From: Psychroserpens sp. Hel_I_66
Lineage (GTDB): Bacteria; Bacteroidota; Bacteroidia; Flavobacteriales; Flavobacteriaceae
Assembly (NCBI RefSeq): GCF_000799465.1
Contig: NZ_JUGU01000001.1
Location: 1,550,001-1,614,000 of the forward strand
Length of the DNA: 64,000 bases
Reading direction: 5' to 3'
The position numbers were made by a program, and so were the translations under genes. Shown in pieces: positions 36,604 to 45,968 of the stretch (position 1 is the first letter of the stretch; each line of letters starts with the position of its first letter). The notes under the pieces were generated by a model. That model saw only the letters and a program-made list of their open reading frames with translations, had not been told where the DNA came from and did no database searches.

Positions 36604-37557
36604 TTAAAATAAACTTTTGATAATTTGCTCGTCACCTACGCCTTCTGCTTCTGCTTTGTAGTTTTTGATAATTCTGTGGCGTAATATTCCAGATGCTACA
36701 GCTTGAATATTCTCAATATCTGGTGAGAATTTACCGTTAATCGCAGCATGTGTTTTTGCAGCTAAAACCAAATTCTGAGAGGCTCTTGGTCCTGCTCCCC
36801 AATCTACAAATTCTTTAACAAGATTGGATGCGGTTGATGCTTTTGGTCGTGTTTTACTAACCATAGTAACCGCATATTCTATCACATTATCTGCAACGGG
36901 AATACGACGTATCACATTTTGAAAGTCTATAATTTCTTGAGCGGTAAATAATGCATTTACGGTTGCTCTAACATCTGTAGTTGTAGATTTTACAACTTGA
37001 ACTTCTTCTGCAAACGAAGGATATTCTAAATTAATAGCGAACATAAAACGGTCTAATTGCGCTTCTGGCAAAGGATAGGTACCTTCTTGCTCAATTGGGT
37101 TTTGGGTTGCCAGGACAAAATAAGGTAAACTTAATTTATAATGATGACCAGAAACTGTAACAGCTCGTTCCTGCATAGCTTCCAACAAGGCTGCCTGTGT
37201 TTTTGGAGGTGTACGGTTGATCTCATCTGCCAAGATAATATTAGCGAAGATTGGCCCTTTTATAAATTTGAACTGTCTATTTTCATCAAGTATTTCACTA
37301 CCTAAAATATCACTAGGCATTAAATCTGGTGTAAACTGAATACGTTTAAAATCTAATCCTAAAGCCTGTGCGATGGTATTTACCATTAAAGTTTTTGCTA
37401 ATCCTGGAACTCCTATTAGAAGGGAGTGACCACCAGAAAAAATAGAAATCAAAATTTGGTTCACAACCTCATCTTGTCCAACAATGACTTTGGCTACTTC
37501 GGTTTTTAGGGCTTTATATTTTTTTACAAACTGTTCTATTGCAGCAACATCAGACAT
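36604..37557 (-). CDS. MoxR-family AAA ATPase
   Basis: 317 residues. Walker A GVPGLAKTLMVN, Walker B LADEINRTPPKTQAALLEAM, sensor 1 LATQNPIEQEGTYPLPEAQLDRF. MoxR proteins act as chaperones that insert cofactors or activate partner proteins, often with VWA-domain proteins; none is in this window. Here it is placed 3 bases after a chain of SurA-like chaperone genes, and is followed without a gap by the GldL-like micro-gene. Confidence 0.93.
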   Translation of the reverse strand: MSDVAAIEQFVKKYKALKTEVAKVIVGQDEVVNQILISIFSGGHSLLIGVPGLAKTLMVNTIAQALGLDFKRIQFTPDLMPSDILGSEILDENRQFKFIKGPIFANIILADEINRTPPKTQAALLEAMQERAVTVSGHHYKLSLPYFVLATQNPIEQEGTYPLPEAQLDRFMFAINLEYPSFAEEVQVVKSTTTDVRATVNALFTAQEIIDFQNVIRRIPVADNVIEYAVTMVSKTRPKASTASNLVKEFVDWGAGPRASQNLVLAAKTHAAINGKFSPDIENIQAVASGILRHRIIKNYKAEAEGVGDEQIIKSLF

Positions 37558-37560
37558 AAA

Positions 37561-39018
37561 TTATTCTTTTTCTGTTTTTAACCAGTTACTTTTAAATTCG
37601 CAACCTTTGTAATCAGCATTGATTTTTACGTACGTATCAAAAATCTTTTCTTCTTGCCACGTTTCAATTGCTTTAAATTGCTTTTCCTGTAAAGCAAGTG
37701 CCTTGATTTTAAGATAGTCACGAGCAAAATCTGCGACATGCTCATTAATTCTATCTGTAACGGTTAATATTTTAAATTTTATTGGGTTTACTCGATCCTG
37801 GTCCTGAAGAACCAAACTAATCTCTCCATCTTTTAAATCTTGGATTTGACCGTAAAGTTCAGGATCCATTTTTGTAAGCTCAAGACTAGAATCCTGAGTG
37901 TATGGGTTGATTAATTGACCACCTTCAAATTTTGTTTCTTTCTCATCACTAAACTCACGAGCAGCATCTGAGAAAGTTAAATCGCCAGACTCAATACGTT
38001 CCTTTACATTGGTAATTTCCTCTTTTGCTTCTAATATTGATGCCTCTGTTATTTCTGGACGTAACAGGATGTGTCTGATATCATATTCCTGACCTCTAAT
38101 TTTTTCCAACAAAATAATATGATATCCAAAATCTGTCTCAAAAGGTTCTGAAATTTCACCTTCCTGTAAAGAAAATGCAACGTCACGGAATTCTTTTACC
38201 ATTTGAGGGCGCTTACGATTTAACGTGTAAGCACCACCTTTTGATCTTGCAGCAGTATCATCTGAATAAAATACAGCTTTAGTGGTAAAACTTGCGCCAT
38301 TTTCTATAACATCTGCTTTATATTCTTTAAGTTTTTCAATAACGTTTTGCTTAGCTTCCTCTGTCACTTCTGGGATGACAATAATTTGAGCTACTTTAAG
38401 TTCCGTTCCAAATATTGGTAAGGAATCTTTAGGGATACTATTGTAATATTCTCTTACCTCTTCTGGTGTGACCTCAACATCTTCTACAATTTTTCTTTGC
38501 ATGTCGCCAGCAAGCTTATTGTTTTTGTTGATCTCAAACATTTCTTCACGTAAACTTTGCTCGCTATCTTTATTATAAAACTCTAAAAGCTCTGCCATAG
38601 AACCTCCTTTTTCTTCTAAAAAGGCACTGATTTGCTGTTCTATATTAGATCGAATTTCTAATTCGTTCACGGTTATACTATCCTGTATGGCATGGTGAGC
38701 GTATAATTTGTCTTCGAGCAATTTTCCGAAGAGTTGACAACGAGAAATATCCTTGATAGATACACCTCTTGCCTGTAATTGGATATATTCTTTATCGATA
38801 TCAGAATCCAAAACCACAAAATCACCAACTACAGCTGCTACACCATCTACCTTTTTACGACCGCCTGTATTGGTTGTGTCTCTTTGTTTTTTTGATGTAT
38901 CAACGACATCTTCGATAATTTCTTGTGAGGTAGTTACATGTATAGCAAAAACTGAAAAAATCAGCGCTAGAACCATTGTTTTATTGATAGACTTCAAATT
39001 GTTTATTCTTAATTGCAT
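37561..39018 (-). CDS. SurA-like periplasmic parvulin chaperone
   Basis: 485 residues from the ATG at 39018; a start at 39039 is also open. I chose 39018 because it gives a classical signal peptide (basic MQLRINNLKSINK, then hydrophobic core). After a SurA N-terminal domain (about 45-195) come two parvulin domains (about 205-300, ending EPFETDFGYHIILL, and 305-410). It should escort outer membrane proteins through the periplasm. It overlaps the preceding lipoprotein gene by 38 bases. Confidence 0.88.
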   Translation of the reverse strand: MQLRINNLKSINKTMVLALIFSVFAIHVTTSQEIIEDVVDTSKKQRDTTNTGGRKKVDGVAAVVGDFVVLDSDIDKEYIQLQARGVSIKDISRCQLFGKLLEDKLYAHHAIQDSITVNELEIRSNIEQQISAFLEEKGGSMAELLEFYNKDSEQSLREEMFEINKNNKLAGDMQRKIVEDVEVTPEEVREYYNSIPKDSLPIFGTELKVAQIIVIPEVTEEAKQNVIEKLKEYKADVIENGASFTTKAVFYSDDTAARSKGGAYTLNRKRPQMVKEFRDVAFSLQEGEISEPFETDFGYHIILLEKIRGQEYDIRHILLRPEITEASILEAKEEITNVKERIESGDLTFSDAAREFSDEKETKFEGGQLINPYTQDSSLELTKMDPELYGQIQDLKDGEISLVLQDQDRVNPIKFKILTVTDRINEHVADFARDYLKIKALALQEKQFKAIETWQEEKIFDTYVKINADYKGCEFKSNWLKTEKE

Positions 39019-39832
39019 CTTTAGTAATATCTTTTTCAAGTTGTTTGATCAACTCTAATTTTCTTTTATTTATGACAATCTGTTTAATTGTAGGTTTTAC
39101 GTACTCTAAAGGCGCCAAATCGTTTTGTGAAAGGACGTCTTCTATTTGCATCAAATATAGGTCTAATGAATCTTTGAGTTGTACAAAATTAGATTTTTTT
39201 AACAGTTCTTTTTTGTTTTCAGAATTTAATACCGCAATTTTCTCGGTGATTTGAGATGCCTTAATCCATAACGAATCATTTAGTGAATATCCTTTGAACT
39301 GCACAGAGATAGAATCTAAAAATTGCTTGTCTTCAATATTGAACCGCTTAAAGCGTTTTATTATTTCATCTTCGTTGATTGCGTTTTGAGGTATTGTAAT
39401 ATATCTAAACTTTACCAGCTCCTCATTAAGTTTAAAGGTTTCTTGGTTGGCTTCATAGACCTCTTTGGCTTGAGTCATGTTAACCGATGTGTCAATACTT
39501 TTTTTTACCAAAGCCTCCAAATAAGCTTTTGTATAAAGATCATTCTTGTACTGTTCTACAAGCTTGTTAAAATCGTTTTGTTTTTGCTCAGATAAATTAC
39601 GTTCCGATCCTGCCAATAACAGTTGTTGGGTTGCCCAACGGTTTATAAAACTACTTATAATTTGTATGCTGTCATTTACAGGTGTTCCCTCTGCGACCAG
39701 ATCCTTAATATCCTCTTCATACAAATATTTTTCACCAACTCTAGCCACACGTATTCTATCATCGGTTTCTTTGAAAAAGTCGCACGATACAAGCAGTGAG
39801 GTGAACAGTATGAAAATTATAAGTTGTCTCAA
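38981..39832 (-). CDS. SurA-N-like lipoprotein, no parvulin domain
   Basis: 283 residues. Lipoprotein signal with lipobox LVSC at about residue 17. The helical mature part (VARVGEKYLYEEDIKDLV, then INRWATQQLLL) resembles the chaperone domain of SurA/PpiD, but I see no parvulin catalytic fold. It sits between two parvulin genes (5 bases behind the first, overlapping the next), so all three probably form one folding module at the outer membrane. Confidence 0.72.
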   Translation of the reverse strand: MRQLIIFILFTSLLVSCDFFKETDDRIRVARVGEKYLYEEDIKDLVAEGTPVNDSIQIISSFINRWATQQLLLAGSERNLSEQKQNDFNKLVEQYKNDLYTKAYLEALVKKSIDTSVNMTQAKEVYEANQETFKLNEELVKFRYITIPQNAINEDEIIKRFKRFNIEDKQFLDSISVQFKGYSLNDSLWIKASQITEKIAVLNSENKKELLKKSNFVQLKDSLDLYLMQIEDVLSQNDLAPLEYVKPTIKQIVINKRKLELIKQLEKDITKDAIKNKQFEVYQ

Positions 39833-39837
39833 TTTAA

Positions 39838-41775
39838 TTATTTAGAAAGTTGCTTTTTTACACGCTTTAGAGTTTGCTTATCTACACTTACCTTAAAACG
39901 ATCACGTAATGTCTTTACCCAGTTTTCTTCAATTTCATTTTGGTAATCACTCACCACACTGCCTCTAGCTTCATCCAACGTTTTAGGTTGCGCTGGCAAA
40001 AAGGTGTTGACCAAAATCACGTGATATGCCTCATTATGCTCATAAATTTCAGAGACACCTTCTTTAAATTCAAAATCGTTTGGCAAGGTTTGGTTTCCTC
40101 TCTCGTAAGTATCTGCTGTAGAAATAACATTTAAGTTTTTATCTTCATTTAAACTTGTCACTATATTTTCTACGGAACTATTTTTCTCTAAATCCTTTTG
40201 AGCCTTTTCAATAGCTTTTTCTGAAGCTGAAGATAATATGACAGCTTCTACTCTATCTTTCCAAACATATTTGGAAGCGTTATTTTTAAAATAATTCTCT
40301 AAACCTACTGAATCTTTTGAAGCTGCATTCCACACTTCTTTTTCCATAAGATCAAATAATAGTAATCCATCTCTATATTCCTTCAGCACAAATGCAAAAT
40401 CCTGGTTTTCAAATTCGAGATTATTTTCATGGAACTCCAAAACCTTTTTTTCTAAAAATGCATCATATTCAGTTTTGACCAAAGATTTAAAATCGACAGA
40501 CCTATTCATATATTTACGCTCAGTTGCCATAAGATAATCTGCAAAATCCTTAAATGTTATTTTGGTATCCCTTATTGAGATAAGTGTCCCCTTTTTAATA
40601 TCCTCTGGTGTTTTCCATGACTGCTTAAAATAGTCTTCATTAAGAATGCTTTCAATATATGCTAGACCTTCTTTATTTTCCTTAACTTCATACTTATCCA
40701 TTAATTTCTTGACTAAAGCAGAATTTATTAGTGCAGATCGAGAATCTCTTTTTACTCTATTTTGAAGTTCATTTTTCACTTCCTCAAATGGCTGCACTCC
40801 TCTTTTATCAACCAATTTAACAATGTGCCATCCAAAATCTGTTTTAAAAGGTGTTGAAATATCTCCTTTATTATCAAGCGAGAACGAAACATTTTCAAAC
40901 TCTTTAGAACGTAATTGTCCACCAGTAAAAGGCGCTAACATTCCGCCCTTATTAGAAGAGCTCTTATCATCTGAAAACTGCTTTGCAAGCGACTCAAACT
41001 TCTCTCCCTGATTAATCTTATTATAAATTTGATTGATACGTGTTTCTGGATCAACAGTACTATCCTTTTGTTGCGTAGACACCATAATGTGTGATACGGT
41101 AACTTCACCTAAAGCTTTTCTCTTATCAAAAACCTTCACAATGTGATATCCAAATTGTGTTCTAAAAGGCATTGATACCTCACCAACAGGTGTATTAAAA
41201 GCTGAAGTTTCAAATGGATAAACCATTTTAAAACCACCAAAGTAACCTAGATCTTCGGCAAAAATAGTTTTACCGTCATGGACCTCTTTTTGCACGGTCT
41301 CATAACCTTCTTTTATCACTCGCTCGCGTAATTCCAACATTTGGTTATAAACTGCAAGTGTATCTGTAACAGATGGATCTAACCTAATTAAGACATGAGA
41401 TGCCTTGACATCATTGGTTGTGCGATCATAAGCTTCTATCACTAAAGCGTCTGTTACTTTATTATCAGACATATAGTTTTTAGTAAGTTGCTTTTTATAG
41501 TTATTAAATTCTCTTAAGTAATTGGCATCTTCATCTAATCCCAAACGACGTGCTTCTTTTACCTTAAGTTGATAATTGATAAAAAGCTCAAGATATGCAT
41601 CAACATCTTTTTGGCTCTCATCTTTTACCAAATCTAAATTTTTGTTGTACACTCTAACAAATTCTGAAGCCAATACAGGATCTCCATCTACAGTAAACAG
41701 AACATCTTTTTCATTTACCTGGGCTTGTGCACATAATGCGACAAAAAGACAAAGGGTCGTAATTAATGATTTCAT
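39838..41775 (-). CDS. periplasmic parvulin-type peptidyl-prolyl isomerase
   Basis: 645 residues: signal peptide (1-18), N-terminal chaperone helices, two parvulin domains (about 120-215: ASHVLIRLDPS and FRTQFGYHIVKVFDKR; about 222-325: VSHIMVSTQQ, GGMLAPFTGGQ, FKTDFGWHIVKL), and a long C-terminal helical region. First gene of the run that includes the lipoprotein, the SurA-like protein and moxR. Promoter at 41885-41914. Confidence 0.9.
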   Translation of the reverse strand: MKSLITTLCLFVALCAQAQVNEKDVLFTVDGDPVLASEFVRVYNKNLDLVKDESQKDVDAYLELFINYQLKVKEARRLGLDEDANYLREFNNYKKQLTKNYMSDNKVTDALVIEAYDRTTNDVKASHVLIRLDPSVTDTLAVYNQMLELRERVIKEGYETVQKEVHDGKTIFAEDLGYFGGFKMVYPFETSAFNTPVGEVSMPFRTQFGYHIVKVFDKRKALGEVTVSHIMVSTQQKDSTVDPETRINQIYNKINQGEKFESLAKQFSDDKSSSNKGGMLAPFTGGQLRSKEFENVSFSLDNKGDISTPFKTDFGWHIVKLVDKRGVQPFEEVKNELQNRVKRDSRSALINSALVKKLMDKYEVKENKEGLAYIESILNEDYFKQSWKTPEDIKKGTLISIRDTKITFKDFADYLMATERKYMNRSVDFKSLVKTEYDAFLEKKVLEFHENNLEFENQDFAFVLKEYRDGLLLFDLMEKEVWNAASKDSVGLENYFKNNASKYVWKDRVEAVILSSASEKAIEKAQKDLEKNSSVENIVTSLNEDKNLNVISTADTYERGNQTLPNDFEFKEGVSEIYEHNEAYHVILVNTFLPAQPKTLDEARGSVVSDYQNEIEENWVKTLRDRFKVSVDKQTLKRVKKQLSK

Positions 41776-42079
41776 ATAATATTATATATTTTTTGTTGCA
41801 GTATAATCACTCACTATGCCAAAAGAAGGTTTGAAGTGATTATGTTTGTTAAACTATAAATTGATTTGGTATATCCAATTTCAGCAAAAATAAAACAATT
41901 AGGATATAAAACAAGTTGGTTTTAATAAACGTTAATACAATCTAATTAGTGTAAGAAAAAGCATCGTATTGCTTTATCTTTTACCGCTCAACTAATATTA
42001 TGGTTTTTGAACTTTCAATACATTACTATTTTTAAAAATTAACTATCTTTAAATTTGAACAATCCCTCTCAAAATCAAA
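41776..42079. other. divergent intergenic region
   Basis: The 304 bases between the parvulin gene and the SRPBCC gene hold the promoter of the former (41885-41914) and, on the plus strand, a TAAATTTG -7-like box (42050-42057) with no clear -33 box. I see no gene or structured RNA. Confidence 0.6.
41885..41914 (-). promoter_or_regulatory. promoter of the parvulin/MoxR run
   Basis: On the minus strand TTG (41912-41914), 19-base spacer, TATTTTTG (41885-41892). Transcription should start near 41878, about 100 bases upstream of the start codon at 41775. Confidence 0.7.
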
Positions 42080-42535
42080 ATGAAATATTCTACCGAAATA
42101 AAGGTAAATGCACCCTTAGAAGAATGTATAAAAAAAATGGACAGTGTTGAAAACATGAAACACTGGCAACGCGGTTTGGTATCTGTAGCCCATATCTCTG
42201 GAGATTTGGGTCAATTAGGAGCCAAAATGCAACTCACCTTTAAATTAGGAAACCGAAAAATGCAGGTCATTGAAACCATCACCAAGCGTAACTTCCCTAA
42301 AGAATTTCATGCCAATTACACCACAAAGTCCATGCATAACGTCCAAAAAAACTATTTTGAAAAAACCAGTGACGGATTCACAAAATGGATTTCTGTTAGT
42401 GAGTTCTTTCCTTTAAATTTCATGATGCGCTGCATGCTTTTTATAATGCCAAAAGCTTTTAAAAAACAGTCATTAAAATACATGCAGGATTTTAAAAATT
42501 TTGTAGAAAAAGGAACTTCTGTCGCCCATGCGTAA
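42080..42535 (+). CDS. SRPBCC-family (polyketide cyclase-like) protein
   Basis: 151 residues. START-like fold: strand STEIKVNAPLEECIKKM, then HWQRGLV and the long C-terminal helix (FKKQSLKYMQDFKNFVEK). Such proteins bind small hydrophobic ligands; no ligand is predictable. Its 3' end overlaps the next gene by 8 bases. Confidence 0.78.
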   Translation: MKYSTEIKVNAPLEECIKKMDSVENMKHWQRGLVSVAHISGDLGQLGAKMQLTFKLGNRKMQVIETITKRNFPKEFHANYTTKSMHNVQKNYFEKTSDGFTKWISVSEFFPLNFMMRCMLFIMPKAFKKQSLKYMQDFKNFVEKGTSVAHA

Positions 42536-42764
42536 ACTTAAACTAATCTGGGATTTTAGAGGACCTGATGCCCTAAAAATCGCTGAGCACCATGAAAAAC
42601 ATCTCAAGGAATTTATCGTTATAAGAAAAACAAACCTCAACATTACAGGATTTCAACAACTTAGTGATGCACATAGCATCGCGTTTATGGTGGTTACAGA
42701 CGATGAAATGAAACCTGTTAGAGATGCCCTAAAACCACATCGTGGAGAATTATACAATGAATAA
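42528..42764 (+). CDS. small conserved-looking protein of unknown function
   Basis: 78 residues, no signal peptide or membrane segment. It reads KLKLIWDFRGPDALKIAEHH with a C-terminal KPHRGELYNE; no family recognised. Overlaps the SRPBCC gene by 8 bases and the aminopeptidase start by an ATGAATAA junction, so it belongs to that operon and the three genes are translationally coupled. Confidence 0.65.
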   Translation: MRKLKLIWDFRGPDALKIAEHHEKHLKEFIVIRKTNLNITGFQQLSDAHSIAFMVVTDDEMKPVRDALKPHRGELYNE

Positions 42765-44646
42765 AACTTTTATGAAAAAACACACATTTTTATACCTACT
42801 CGTTATTCTCATTTTTAACTGCGAATCCGAAAAAAAGAATATGAGCACAACACCTAAATATGTTGAAGAAACACACTCTTTCGCAAAACCTAACAACTCC
42901 GTAATTACCCATTTGGATTTGGATATCGTTGTCGATTTTGAACAAGAGATTATTGAAGGTACCGCAACCTATCAAATTTCAAACAATAATGCTTCGGAAA
43001 TCGTCTTGGACACCAAATTTCTAGACATTATCAGTACCAAGGCAGACGGAAAAAATGTTGACTTCAAGTTAGACGCATTTGATGAACAATTGGGAGAAGC
43101 TTTACGCATTCCAATTTCCGAAGACACAAAAACCATAACAATCGCCTATAAAACAACCCATAAAACCGAGGCTTTGCAATGGCTCAACCCGCAGCAAACC
43201 GCAGATAAGACCAATCCGTTTTTATTCACCCAAGGTCAGGCGATTTTGACACGCACGTGGATTCCTATTCAAGATAGTCCACAAATTCGCATCACCTATA
43301 CTGCAAAAGTAAAAGTACCTCAACAGCTCATGGCTGTGATGAGTGCAGAGAACCCGAAGCAAAAATCAAGTGACGGGATTTATAATTTCAAGATGCAACA
43401 GCCTATTTCGCCATACCTCATTGCGTTGGCTGTTGGAGATTTTGAATATAAAGCAGTGAGTAACCGCACAGGTGTATATGCTGAGAAATCCATGATTGAT
43501 AAGGCACAAACCGAATTTAGCGATATGGAAAAAATGGTTGCTGCTGCTGAAAATTTATATGGCGATTACGATTGGGATCAATTTGATGTGATTGTTTTAC
43601 CGCCAAGTTTTCCGTTTGGTGGTATGGAAAATCCGCGTTTAACCTTTGCAACACCTACCGTTATTGCAGGAGATAAAAGTTTGACGTCGCTTATTGCACA
43701 CGAACTTGCACATTCTTGGTCTGGGAATTTGGTGACCAATGCCACCTGGAACGACTTTTGGCTTAACGAAGGCTTTACGGTCTATTTTGAAATTAGAATC
43801 ATGGAAGCGCTCTACGGAAAAGATCGCGCCAATATGATTGCTTTAATTGGGAGGCAAGATCTGGAAGAAGAAGTTGAGGGCTTTAAGGATGAACCTGATA
43901 TGACAAAACTTAAATTGGATTTAGATGGTAAAAATCCCGATGATGGCATGAACAGTATTGCCTATGATAAAGGCTATCTGTTTTTAAGAACTTTAGAAGA
44001 AAAAGTTGGAAGGGAAAAATTTGATGCCTTCTTAAAAAAATATTTTAAAACCAATGCCTTTTCTACAGTTACTACGGAAGAGTTTGTTGACTATCTAAAC
44101 ACCAACCTGCTAGAGCCTAACAACATTGACTTTAAGGTCAAAGAGTGGGTTTACGAGCCAGGTATCCCATCAAACCAAGCAATAATTGTATCCAATAAAT
44201 TTGAAAATGCAGAACAAACGCTAAAAGAATTTTTAGACACCAAATCTATTGACATTTCGAAAACAAAAGATTGGACGACTCAAGAATGGGTACATTTTAT
44301 TCGAAATTTCCCAGAAACCATAACTACAGATGATTTAGCAAGATTAGATGAGGCTTTTAATTTTACGAACTCGACAAACTCACATATCGCCATGGTTTGG
44401 TACGAGCAAGCCATAAACCATGATTATCATGGCAATAATGTGGATCAAAAAATTGAAGACTTCTTAATACATGTTGGGAGACGTTGGTATGTATCTACTT
44501 TATTTAAGGCATTTAAGCGTGCAGATAAAGTGGATGAAGCTTTAGCTATTTACAAAAAATCTAGACCTAACTATCATAGTGTGACAGTTAATACTATTGA
44601 TGATATGTTGGGTTATGAGGACTTTGAAAGTGGTGGGATGCAATAA
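42757..44646 (+). CDS. M1-family zinc aminopeptidase, lipoprotein
   Basis: 629 residues from ATG 42757; starts at 42742 and 42772 are also open. Lipoprotein signal with lipobox LIFNC. The zinc site is HELAHSW with the distal Glu in NEGFTVYFE, and GGMENP is the N-terminal exopeptidase motif. The C-terminus (about 480-629) resembles the helical domain of leukotriene A4 hydrolase. Removes N-terminal residues of peptides at the cell envelope. Confidence 0.93.
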   Translation: MNKTFMKKHTFLYLLVILIFNCESEKKNMSTTPKYVEETHSFAKPNNSVITHLDLDIVVDFEQEIIEGTATYQISNNNASEIVLDTKFLDIISTKADGKNVDFKLDAFDEQLGEALRIPISEDTKTITIAYKTTHKTEALQWLNPQQTADKTNPFLFTQGQAILTRTWIPIQDSPQIRITYTAKVKVPQQLMAVMSAENPKQKSSDGIYNFKMQQPISPYLIALAVGDFEYKAVSNRTGVYAEKSMIDKAQTEFSDMEKMVAAAENLYGDYDWDQFDVIVLPPSFPFGGMENPRLTFATPTVIAGDKSLTSLIAHELAHSWSGNLVTNATWNDFWLNEGFTVYFEIRIMEALYGKDRANMIALIGRQDLEEEVEGFKDEPDMTKLKLDLDGKNPDDGMNSIAYDKGYLFLRTLEEKVGREKFDAFLKKYFKTNAFSTVTTEEFVDYLNTNLLEPNNIDFKVKEWVYEPGIPSNQAIIVSNKFENAEQTLKEFLDTKSIDISKTKDWTTQEWVHFIRNFPETITTDDLARLDEAFNFTNSTNSHIAMVWYEQAINHDYHGNNVDQKIEDFLIHVGRRWYVSTLFKAFKRADKVDEALAIYKKSRPNYHSVTVNTIDDMLGYEDFESGGMQ

Positions 44647-44741
44647 TTTGAGCAAACTATTAAAATTAATTTTTAGTATCAAACGTCTAATATTATACAA
44701 TTTGACTTTGTCAAGAAAATAAACGAACTTCGTTTAACAAT

Positions 44742-44772
44742 TGATAAAAAACATTGAAACGATTTTTTATCA
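44742..44772 (+). other. AT-rich hairpin before the SGNH gene
   Basis: TGATAAAAAA (44742-44751), 11-base loop, TTTTTTATCA (44763-44772). Perfect 10-base stem but A/T only apart from TGA/TCA. It may end the aminopeptidase transcript or belong to the element that brought in the SGNH gene. Confidence 0.4.
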
Positions 44773-44800
44773 GAGCATTGTTTACAATTAAAAAAATAAT

Positions 44801-45586
44801 ATGAAAAAACTAATTATAATAATTTTTATACTTCTATTTCATGGTCTATTAATTTGCCAAGAAAACTCTGATATTGAAAAACAATTAAGTCCAATGAACA
44901 AAGTTGAAATGGCAGCATTTAAAGATACTATTAATACAAACGACGGAAAACTATTTAAAATTTTGGTTATTGGAAATAGCATTACAAATCATGGGATTTC
45001 GGAAACAATTGGTTGGACACATGAGAGTGGAATGGCTGCAAGTAATATCAGAAATGATTATGTACATATAATATTAAAAAAAACAACAGATTTAATGCCA
45101 GAAAGAAAAGTTTCAATGAGAATTGCAGGTGGTGCAAGTTTTGAAAGAAATTTTGACACTTTTAATTATAAAAAAATGGATAGTTTAAAAGGTTATAAAC
45201 CTGATGTTATTATTTTCCAATTAGGTGAAAATGTGTCTTTTGACTCAATCAAAACACCAATTCTCTTTGAGCAAAAGTATATTAAATTAATTAATTATGT
45301 TAAAGCTAACAATAAACCTATTGTTGTTTGTACTACGCCATTCTTTCCTTCGTTAGAAAAAAATAAAGTTATCAATAATGTTGCACTAAAGACTAACAGC
45401 TTTATTGCAGATTTATCTCATTTAGTATTATTAGAAAAGGAAAATTATTCAAAAAATGAATTGGATTACCCTGGAGATAAAAGTAAATGGAAATCTGGTG
45501 GCATTGGAATCCATCCCGGAGATTATGGTATGGAAAATATAGCTTTGCAAATAATGGTTATAATTAAAGCTGCTTTGGAATTGTAA
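44801..45586 (+). CDS. SGNH/GDSL-like hydrolase, exported
   Basis: 261 residues. Signal peptide (1-19). SGNH blocks: VIGNSITNHGISE (Ser nucleophile), VIIFQLGENVSF (Asn) and GIGIHPGDYGM (Asp-His end; here HPGD). Likely an esterase or deacetylase acting on envelope glycans. It is AT-richer than its neighbours and is a lone gene between an AT hairpin and the structured repeat at 45621-45750, as if brought in as a cassette. Confidence 0.8.
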   Translation: MKKLIIIIFILLFHGLLICQENSDIEKQLSPMNKVEMAAFKDTINTNDGKLFKILVIGNSITNHGISETIGWTHESGMAASNIRNDYVHIILKKTTDLMPERKVSMRIAGGASFERNFDTFNYKKMDSLKGYKPDVIIFQLGENVSFDSIKTPILFEQKYIKLINYVKANNKPIVVCTTPFFPSLEKNKVINNVALKTNSFIADLSHLVLLEKENYSKNELDYPGDKSKWKSGGIGIHPGDYGMENIALQIMVIIKAALEL

Positions 45587-45620
45587 ACTAATCATAATAA
45601 TGCATCATAAGTAAAAACTG

Positions 45621-45750
45621 TACACAACACCGTATATGATTTATTGCTGGCTTATTGCCTACTTACGAAAGTCCTCGCGGACTTTCTTGGTCGGTAATTT
45701 TTACTAAATTAGTTACTGAAACACGCAACTAACCATACACAAAATCGTTA
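45621..45750. repeat. structured intergenic repeat with central hairpin
   Basis: 130 bases with imperfectly complementary ends (AACACCGTATATG at 45626-45638 and CATACACAAAATCGTT at 45734-45749) and a perfect internal hairpin GAAAGTCC (45667-45674), loop TCGC, GGACTTTC (45679-45686). I recall near-identical spacers (with CTTACTTACGAAAGTCC and ACTAAATTAG..ACTGAAACAC) between short accessory genes in other Flavobacteriaceae. Only one copy is in this window, so the repeat nature rests on memory. Confidence 0.5.
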
Positions 45751-45910
45751 AACGAACACCCAAAAATAAAACCTCTCTAAATTGTTTAATTAATCAAATT
45801 TTTTCAAAAACTTACCTATCTAGAATCCATAACGATGTCTATCGAAACTTGAAATTCGTACCAATTATTTCATTATAAATTTTAGTAAAACATAGGGATC
45901 TCAATAACAA

Positions 45911-45944
45911 AATAAAAAAGCTGAACTTAAATTAGTCCAGCTTT
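45911..45944 (-). terminator. intrinsic terminator of guaB
   Basis: AAAGCTG (45917-45923) and CAGCTTT (45938-45944) with a 14-base loop; on the minus strand followed by a T-rich run (TTTATTTT). 25 bases past the guaB stop. Confidence 0.78.
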
Positions 45945-45968
45945 CTTTTAATTTATCAAAACTAATAT

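Larger units (their letters stand above)
45587..45968. other. intergenic region with repeat and guaB terminator
   Basis: 382 bases without a gene: the structured repeat (45621-45750), then about 160 bases without visible function, then the guaB terminator at 45911-45944. Confidence 0.6.

Noticed and set aside
45621..45750. CRISPR or classical integron
   Set aside because: Only one copy, no cas genes and no integrase in the window; kept as a possible cassette boundary only.
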